Shown piece after piece: positions 39,452-43,933 of a DNA stretch of 43,933 nt (positions are counted from its first letter, which is position 1; the number at the start of each line of letters is the position of its first letter). The translations under genes and the position numbers were made by a program. Below the pieces are notes generated by a model. That model was not told the origin of the DNA, made no database searches, and worked only from the letters and a program-made list of their open reading frames with translations. The stretch comes from Betaproteobacteria bacterium SG8_39 (lineage in GTDB: Bacteria > Pseudomonadota > Gammaproteobacteria > Burkholderiales > SG8-39), in assembly GCA_001303445.1 (NCBI GenBank), contig LJTQ01000003.1, forward strand, positions 1 to 43,933, read 5' to 3'.

Positions 39452-39824
39452 GCGTGGCGTGTTGTCGTGTTGTCGCGTGTAGTTTTAGTGGGTGTAGTGG
39501 GTGTGACGTCGAGTTCGAGTGCGCGTTGTCGGGACTGCGGCCGAAACGACGTTCGGACACAACCGCCGGGGGCGGCAACAAGCCGTCCAAAAAAACGGGA
39601 GATTTTATCACGCGCGCGGCTGCAAAGCTGCGCGCGCAGACGTCCGGAAATGTCGCGCGCGCGTTCGCTCAAGCGCCGCTTTCTTCACGCGCCAGCCTGT
39701 GTCATGCGCGCTTGTCCGCGGCCGTCGGGCTGTGCTTAAATCCGAGCCAGCCGTGCGCGAGCCGGAGGGGAATCCGGGACTGCGGCGTCGAATACCAGCA
39801 CAATCACCAAAACAGGGAGGCGCG
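39452..39824. promoter_or_regulatory. Divergent control region between gyrA and the first ompA-like gene
   Basis: No gene is seen. For ompA, TTGTCC (39712-39717) and TTAAAT (39736-39741) with 18-bp spacing form a candidate promoter ~85 bp before the start. For gyrA, TAAAAT on the minus strand (39602-39607) is a lone -10-like hexamer. The gyrA leader contains two tandem duplications: 8 bp at 39460-39475 and 9 bp at 39487-39504. Confidence 0.4.
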
Positions 39825-40466
39825 GTGAAAGCGTTCAAGGTACTCATGGCATGCGTCCTGACGGTGGGCCTCGCGGCCACCGCCGGCGTCGCGGCAGCGC
39901 AGTCGAAGGACGGTCACTGGGTCGATGCCGGACAGACGGTCTGGAAGGACGGTTCCGGCGAATGCTGGAAGAGCGGCTACTGGACGCCCGCGATGGCGAT
40001 CGAGGAATGCGACCCGGATCTCCTCAAGAAGCCGACGCGCGCCGCACCGCGCCCCGCGCCCGCGGCCAAGCCGGCGCCGAAGGCGAAGACGCTGACGATC
40101 ACCTCGACGCAGCTTTTCGCCTTCAACAAGTCGGACCTTTCGAGCGACGCCAAGGCGAGGCTCGATCGTGAAGTGCTGAGCCGGCTGAACGAGTTCGCCA
40201 CGATTCAGTTCATCAACGTCTACGGCCACACCGACCGCATCGGCTCGGCGCAGTACAACCAGAAACTCTCGGAGCGCCGGGCGAACACGGTGAAGGCCTA
40301 CCTCGTGTCGAAGGGCGTGGCGGCATCGAAGGTCGAGACCTACGGCTACGGCAAGACGTCGCCGACCAAGAGCTGCCCGGGCAACCTGAGCGGCAAAGCG
40401 CTGATCGACTGCCTCGCGCCGAACCGGCGGGTGGTCGTCGAGGCGAAAGGCATGCCGAAAAACTGA
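39825..40466 (+). CDS. OmpA-family peptidoglycan-binding outer-membrane protein (paralogue 1)
   Basis: The 213-residue protein has a signal peptide (cleavage near AAAQ, ~25) and a ~45-residue Cys-containing domain (Cys47, Cys62). A Pro/Ala/Lys linker and a C-terminal OmpA domain (~90-205) follow, with the peptidoglycan-binding signature NVYGHTDRIGSAQYNQKLSERRANTVKAYL. It lacks an N-terminal beta barrel, so it is a soluble periplasmic or outer-membrane-associated form. A small insertion with two Cys (SCPGNLSGKALIDCL) interrupts the usual end of the domain. GTG 39825 has AGGGAGG upstream. Its N-domain is almost identical to that of paralogue 2 at 41900. Confidence 0.9.
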   Translation: MKAFKVLMACVLTVGLAATAGVAAAQSKDGHWVDAGQTVWKDGSGECWKSGYWTPAMAIEECDPDLLKKPTRAAPRPAPAAKPAPKAKTLTITSTQLFAFNKSDLSSDAKARLDREVLSRLNEFATIQFINVYGHTDRIGSAQYNQKLSERRANTVKAYLVSKGVAASKVETYGYGKTSPTKSCPGNLSGKALIDCLAPNRRVVVEAKGMPKN

Positions 40467-40494
40467 GGTCGACCGCCACGACCGCGTTCGAGGC

Positions 40495-40519
40495 AGGCCC
40501 CGCGCGAGCGGGGCCTTTT
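40495..40519 (+). terminator. Terminator after ompA paralogue 1
   Basis: AGGCCCCGC-GCGA-GCGGGGCCT is a perfect 9-bp stem followed by TTTTC. The next gene's GTG start lies only 5 bp beyond the T-run. Confidence 0.8.
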
Positions 40520-40524
40520 CATTT

Positions 40525-41847
40525 GTGGCCAATGCAACCCTGATCCTGCCGCGCTGGATCGTGCCGATCGACCCGGCCGGCGTCGTGCTCGAGCACAGCG
40601 CCGTCGTGTTGCGCGACGCGCGCATCGAGGCCGTGCTGCCCGCCGAGGACGCGCGCGCGCGCTACGCCGACGCGCAGGTGATCGAGCTCGCCGAGCACGC
40701 GCTCATGCCGGGTCTGGTCAATGCGCACACCCACGCGGCGATGACGCTGATGCGCGGACTCGCCGACGATCTGCCGCTCATGCGCTGGCTCAACGAGCAC
40801 ATCTGGCCGGTCGAGATGCGGCACGTGACGCCGGAATTCGTGCGCGACGGGACGCTGCTCGCCTGCGCCGAGATGCTGCGCGGCGGGATCACCTGCTTCA
40901 ACGACATGTACTTCTACCCCGAGGCCGCGCTCGAGGCCGCGGCAACGGCCGGCATGCGCGCTGCGCTCGGCATGATCGTGGTCGATTTTCCGACCGCGTA
41001 CGCCTCTGACGCCGACGATTATCTGCAGAAAGGACTCGCGCTGCGCGATCGCCACCGTGACGATCCGCTGGCGTCGTTCTGCCTCGCACCGCACGCGCCC
41101 TATACGGTGTCGGATGAGACCTTGCACAAGGTCGCCATGCTCGCAGGCGAGCTCGATGTCCCGGTGCACATTCATGTGCATGAAACCGAGGATGAGGTCG
41201 CACGTTCGGTGACCGAGCATGGCGTGCGCCCGCTCGAGCGCCTGCGCCGCCAGGGCCTGCTGGGACCGAATTTCATGGCGGTCCATGCCGTGCACCTCAC
41301 GGACGACGATATTTTGTTGCTTTTACGCCACAACGCCTCAGTGGTTCACTGCCCGTCTTCGAACCTGAAACTGGCGAGCGGCTTTGCCCCGATCGCGCGC
41401 CTCGCCGCGGAGGGCATCAACCTGGCGCTGGGCACTGACGGCGCCGCGAGCAACAACCGGCTCGACGTGCTGGGCGAGATGCGCCTGGCTGCACTGCTGG
41501 GCAAGGCCGTAGCCCAAAATGCCGAGGCAATACCGGCGCATAGCGCTCTGCGGGCCGCGACACTGGGCGGTGCCACCGCCCTCGGGCTCGAGCCGCGCAT
41601 CGGCTCGATCGTGCCGGGCAAGGACGCCGACCTCACGGCGGTGCGGCTCTCGGGCCCCGAGCTCTCGCCCTGCTATGACCCGGTGTCCCATCTCGTCTAT
41701 GCTGCGGGGCGGGAACACGTGACCCATGTCTGGGTCCGCGGTGCGCCGGTTTTAGAGGCCGGAAAGCTGAAAGATTCCTTGATCACGGGGTTGGATTCGC
41801 GCTGTGAGTTATGGCAGAATTTCATCAAGCCTGGTCCAGGGCGTTGA
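40525..41847 (+). CDS. TRZ/ATZ family metal-dependent hydrolase (MTA/SAH deaminase-like)
   Basis: An amidohydrolase of 440 residues resembling 5'-methylthioadenosine/S-adenosylhomocysteine deaminase (MtaD) and relatives of atrazine/melamine hydrolases. Metal ligands are visible: HxH in GLVNAHTHAAMTLMRG, the mid-protein His in VPVHIHVHETEDEV, the next His in FMAVHAVHLTDDD, and the Asp in LALGTDGAASNNRLD. Deamination of adenosine-like compounds is the likely reaction, but the family also handles other purines and triazines. GTG 40525 is the only start that keeps the conserved N-terminus. It lies against the preceding terminator without a ribosome-binding site. Location next to ubiG, an SAM-dependent methylase, makes SAH/MTA salvage attractive. 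Confidence 0.88.
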   Translation: MANATLILPRWIVPIDPAGVVLEHSAVVLRDARIEAVLPAEDARARYADAQVIELAEHALMPGLVNAHTHAAMTLMRGLADDLPLMRWLNEHIWPVEMRHVTPEFVRDGTLLACAEMLRGGITCFNDMYFYPEAALEAAATAGMRAALGMIVVDFPTAYASDADDYLQKGLALRDRHRDDPLASFCLAPHAPYTVSDETLHKVAMLAGELDVPVHIHVHETEDEVARSVTEHGVRPLERLRRQGLLGPNFMAVHAVHLTDDDILLLLRHNASVVHCPSSNLKLASGFAPIARLAAEGINLALGTDGAASNNRLDVLGEMRLAALLGKAVAQNAEAIPAHSALRAATLGGATALGLEPRIGSIVPGKDADLTAVRLSGPELSPCYDPVSHLVYAAGREHVTHVWVRGAPVLEAGKLKDSLITGLDSRCELWQNFIKPGPGR

Positions 41848-41899
41848 AAGAACGAATTTTTTGGACCATTAAATAAAGTCAGCTCAGAGAGGAAACGGC

Positions 41900-42514
41900 A
41901 TGAACAAGAACATGTGGCTGTCGGTGGTCGCGGCGGCGGGACTCGCGCTTTCGGCAGCGTCTTTTAACGTTGCAGCGCAATCTAAAGATGGGCATTGGGT
42001 CGACGCAGGGCAGACCGTCTGGAAGGACGGCTCCGGCATGTGCTGGAAGTCGGGCTACTGGACGCCTGCAATGGCGATCGAGGAATGCGACCCGGATCTG
42101 ATCAAGAAGCCCGGCCGTCCTGCACCGGCACCCGCAGCGCAGCCGCGTCCCCGTCCGGTCGCCCAGAAGGTGACGCTGGCCGCCGACGTGCTGTTCGATT
42201 TCGACAAGTCGGTCATCAAGCCTGAAGGCCGCGCCCGCCTCGACGATCTGGTCTCGAAGATCGGCGGCATCAACCTCGAAGTCGTCATCGCAATCGGCCA
42301 TACGGACTCGATCGGCAGCGACGCGTACAACCAGAAGCTTTCGGTGCGCCGTGCCGAGTCGGTCAAGGCCTACATGATCTCCAAGGGTGTTCCGGCAAAC
42401 CGGATCTACACCGAGGGCAAGGGCGAGAAGCAGCCGGTGGCGAGCAACAAGACCAAAGATGGCCGCGCGAAGAACCGTCGCGTGGAGATCGAGGTCATCG
42501 GCACCCGCAAGTAA
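41900..42514 (+). CDS. OmpA-family peptidoglycan-binding outer-membrane protein (paralogue 2)
   Basis: The 204-residue protein has the same layout as paralogue 1: signal peptide (cleavage near NVAAQ), Cys-containing N-domain (Cys48, Cys63), Pro/Ala/Arg linker and OmpA domain with VLFDFDKSVIKPEGRARLDDL and IGHTDSIGSDAYNQKLSVRRAESVKAYM. This copy has the uninterrupted ending TKDGRAKNRRVEIEV and is the likelier orthologue of the ompA gene usually found beside ubiG. GAGAGGAAA before ATG supports the start. The 52-bp gap upstream is AT-rich, and a sigma-70-like TTGGAT (41791-41796) / CAGAAT (41815-41820) pair lies in the end of the deaminase gene. A strong terminator follows. Confidence 0.92.
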   Translation: MNKNMWLSVVAAAGLALSAASFNVAAQSKDGHWVDAGQTVWKDGSGMCWKSGYWTPAMAIEECDPDLIKKPGRPAPAPAAQPRPRPVAQKVTLAADVLFDFDKSVIKPEGRARLDDLVSKIGGINLEVVIAIGHTDSIGSDAYNQKLSVRRAESVKAYMISKGVPANRIYTEGKGEKQPVASNKTKDGRAKNRRVEIEVIGTRK

Positions 42515-42530
42515 GCTTTCTCCTCTCAAG

Positions 42531-42560
42531 AAAGCCCTGCCTCGGCAGGGCTTTTTTTTT
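42531..42560 (+). terminator. Strong Rho-independent terminator after ompA paralogue 2
   Basis: AAAGCCCTGC-CTCG-GCAGGGCTTT is a 10-bp stem merging into a run of nine T. This is the textbook terminator of a highly expressed envelope gene. Confidence 0.92.
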
Positions 42561-42596
42561 GCCGAACGAATGCCGCACGAATTGGCCTAAACCCGC

Positions 42597-43304
42597 ATGG
42601 AACGTCCTCTGAACGCCGATCCGGCGGAGCTGGAAAAATTCAGCCAGCTCGCGCATCGCTGGTGGGATCCCACCAGCGAGTTCCGCCCGCTGCACGAGAT
42701 CAATCCGCTGCGCCTGGAGTGGATCGACGGCATCGCCGGACTCGCCGGCAAGACGATGCTCGACGTCGGCTGTGGCGGCGGCATTCTCGCCGAGGCCGCG
42801 GCCGGCAAGGGCGCGCGGGTCACCGGCATCGATCTGTCGGAGCGCGCGCTCAAGGTCGCGCAGCTCCATCTGCTCGAAAGCCGACTGCCGGTGCAGTACG
42901 CGCTGGCCTCGCCCGAAGAGTACGCGCAGACGCACGGCGCCGCGTTCGACGTCGTCACCTGCATGGAGATGCTCGAGCACGTTCCCGACCCGGGGCGCAC
43001 CGTCGCCGCCTGTGCACAGCTGCTGAAGCCGGGCGGTCACGCCTTCTTCTCGACCATCAGCCGCAATCCGAAGTCCTACCTGTTCGCCATCATCGGCGCC
43101 GAGTACGTGCTGAATCTGCTGCCGAAGGGCACGCACGATTACGCGCGCTTCATTCGCCCCTCGGAGCTCATGGGATGGTGCCGCGACGCGCGCCTCGGGC
43201 CGGTGGAAGTCAAGGGCATGACCTACAACCCCTTCACGCACGTGTACCGGCTCGCCAGCGACTGCAGCGTCAACTACCTCCTGCACTGCGTACGCGAGGG
43301 CTGA
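42597..43304 (+). CDS. ubiG: Ubiquinone biosynthesis O-methyltransferase
   Basis: UbiG carries out both O-methylations in ubiquinone synthesis. The 235-residue length is standard. Visible are the N-terminal [38 protein letters not shown] typical of UbiG, the SAM motif [29 protein letters not shown], the [11 protein letters not shown] motif, and [18 protein letters not shown] with the membrane-interacting region. No clear ribosome-binding site precedes the ATG. It is followed after 2 bp by gph, the usual ubiG-gph pair. Confidence 0.96.
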   Translation: MERPLNADPAELEKFSQLAHRWWDPTSEFRPLHEINPLRLEWIDGIAGLAGKTMLDVGCGGGILAEAAAGKGARVTGIDLSERALKVAQLHLLESRLPVQYALASPEEYAQTHGAAFDVVTCMEMLEHVPDPGRTVAACAQLLKPGGHAFFSTISRNPKSYLFAIIGAEYVLNLLPKGTHDYARFIRPSELMGWCRDARLGPVEVKGMTYNPFTHVYRLASDCSVNYLLHCVREG

Positions 43305-43306
43305 GG

Positions 43307-43933
43307 GTGGCGCGCGTCAACGTGAAGGCGATGCTGTTCGACTTCGACGGCACGCTGGCCGACACGGCGGCCGACCTCTGCGCTGCGGTGAACATGCTGC
43401 GCGCCGAACGCGGACTCGCGGCGCTGCCGGTTGCCGAGGCACGGCCCTTCGCCTCGAGCGGCGCGCGGGGATTGCTGCGTGCCGCGTTCGACATGACGCC
43501 GGAGCATCCCGACTACGACGCGATGCGCGAGGCCTTCCTGCGGCATTACGCAGCGTGCCTGAACGAGCAGACCGTGCTGTTCCCCGGTATCGCGCAGCTG
43601 CTCGAGGGCCTGCTGGCACGCGGCATCGCCTGGGGCATCGTCACCAACAAGGCGACGCGCTTCACCGAGCAAATCGTTGCCGGGCTCGGCCTGTCGCCGG
43701 GTTGCGTGGTCTGCGGCGACACGACACCGCATTCGAAGCCACACCCCGCGCCGCTGCTGTACGCCGCGCAGGCCCTGTCGCTCGCCCCGTCGAGCTGCTG
43801 GTACGTCGGCGATGACCTGCGCGATGTGCAGGCGGCGCAGGCGGCCGGCATGCGTTCGATCGCCGTCGAGTACGGCTACCACGGCGTCGAGAACGGCGGG
43901 CCGCGCAGCTGGAACGCCGACGCGGTCATCGCC
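43307..43933 (+). CDS. gph: Phosphoglycolate phosphatase (HAD family), 3'-truncated
   Basis: Gph dephosphorylates 2-phosphoglycolate formed in DNA repair or oxygenase side reactions. The frame is open from GTG 43307 to the window edge (209 codons), lacking probably only the last ~10-20 residues. HAD motif I is MLFDFDGTLADT, motif II lies in GIVTNKATRF, motif III Lys is in PHSKPHPAPLLYAAQAL, and motif IV is WYVGDDLRDVQAAQAAGM. GTG 43307 is 2 bp after the ubiG stop; another GTG at 43322 and ATG at 43331 are possible starts. Confidence 0.92.
   Translation, partial: MARVNVKAMLFDFDGTLADTAADLCAAVNMLRAERGLAALPVAEARPFASSGARGLLRAAFDMTPEHPDYDAMREAFLRHYAACLNEQTVLFPGIAQLLEGLLARGIAWGIVTNKATRFTEQIVAGLGLSPGCVVCGDTTPHSKPHPAPLLYAAQALSLAPSSCWYVGDDLRDVQAAQAAGMRSIAVEYGYHGVENGGPRSWNADAVIA

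Overview
The window is GC-rich, essentially colinear chromosomal DNA, most likely from a betaproteobacterium of the order Burkholderiales. The evidence is the gene order on the right: gph, ubiG, an ompA-like gene, gyrA, serC, pheA, hisC, tyrA, aroA, cmk, rpsA, ihfB, lapA and lapB, followed by LPS-heptose genes and cysM. Six S1 domains in rpsA, a two-domain PheA (P-protein) and a PobA-type hydroxylase fit this placement. I cannot name the species.

Layout. (1) 1-9230 is a patchwork of single genes. It holds the 3' part of an S41 (CtpA-like) protease that appears to have lost its catalytic Ser and Lys, tRNA-Arg(ACG), an ABM-domain monooxygenase overlapping a flavin reductase, a second flavin reductase, a Mut7-C RNase-like protein, an EamA transporter, a Rid protein, a BenE-type transporter and a DUF6498 membrane protein. 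It ends with a two-gene signalling module: a membrane haem-motif sensor with HAMP, followed by a soluble class III nucleotidyl cyclase. (2) 9136-18210 is bracketed by two tRNA-Ser genes in the same orientation. It holds pobA, a cupin gene, an ORF6N phage-type gene and a large RHS locus. The RHS protein is split into a secreted 1245-residue repeat shell (14117-17854) and a separate secreted 580-residue protein (12348-14090). The second protein carries the missing RHS core and an unidentified His/Cys-rich C-terminal domain. An 80-residue membrane protein, a candidate immunity protein, follows 7 bp later. This is the most accessory part of the window and visibly less GC-rich at its distal end. 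(3) 18379-19110 is a Bax-inhibitor-1 family gene sharing a bidirectional terminator with the next block. (4) 19179-39451 is one uninterrupted minus-strand run of 18 genes. In transcription order these are gyrA, serC, serA, pheA, hisC, tyrA, aroA, cmk, rpsA, ihfB, lapA, lapB, ugd, hldA (rfaE1), hldD (rfaD), cysM, a PolB-like 3'-5' exonuclease gene and rlmD. Many junctions are 4-bp ATGA overlaps. The run links DNA topology, serine and aromatic amino-acid synthesis, translation and LPS-core building. A perfect 23-bp inverted repeat carrying two opposed consensus DnaA boxes lies between cysM and the exonuclease gene. (5) 39825-43933 is on the plus strand: two ompA-family paralogues flanking a TRZ/ATZ-type deaminase gene, then ubiG and a gph gene cut by the window end.

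The best candidates for something undescribed are the split RHS shell/tip pair with its neighbouring membrane protein and possible overlapping leader ORF, the sensor/cyclase pair with unusual substrate-pocket residues, the apparently dead S41 protease, and the DnaA-box inverted repeat. All function statements come from reading motifs; no database search was run.
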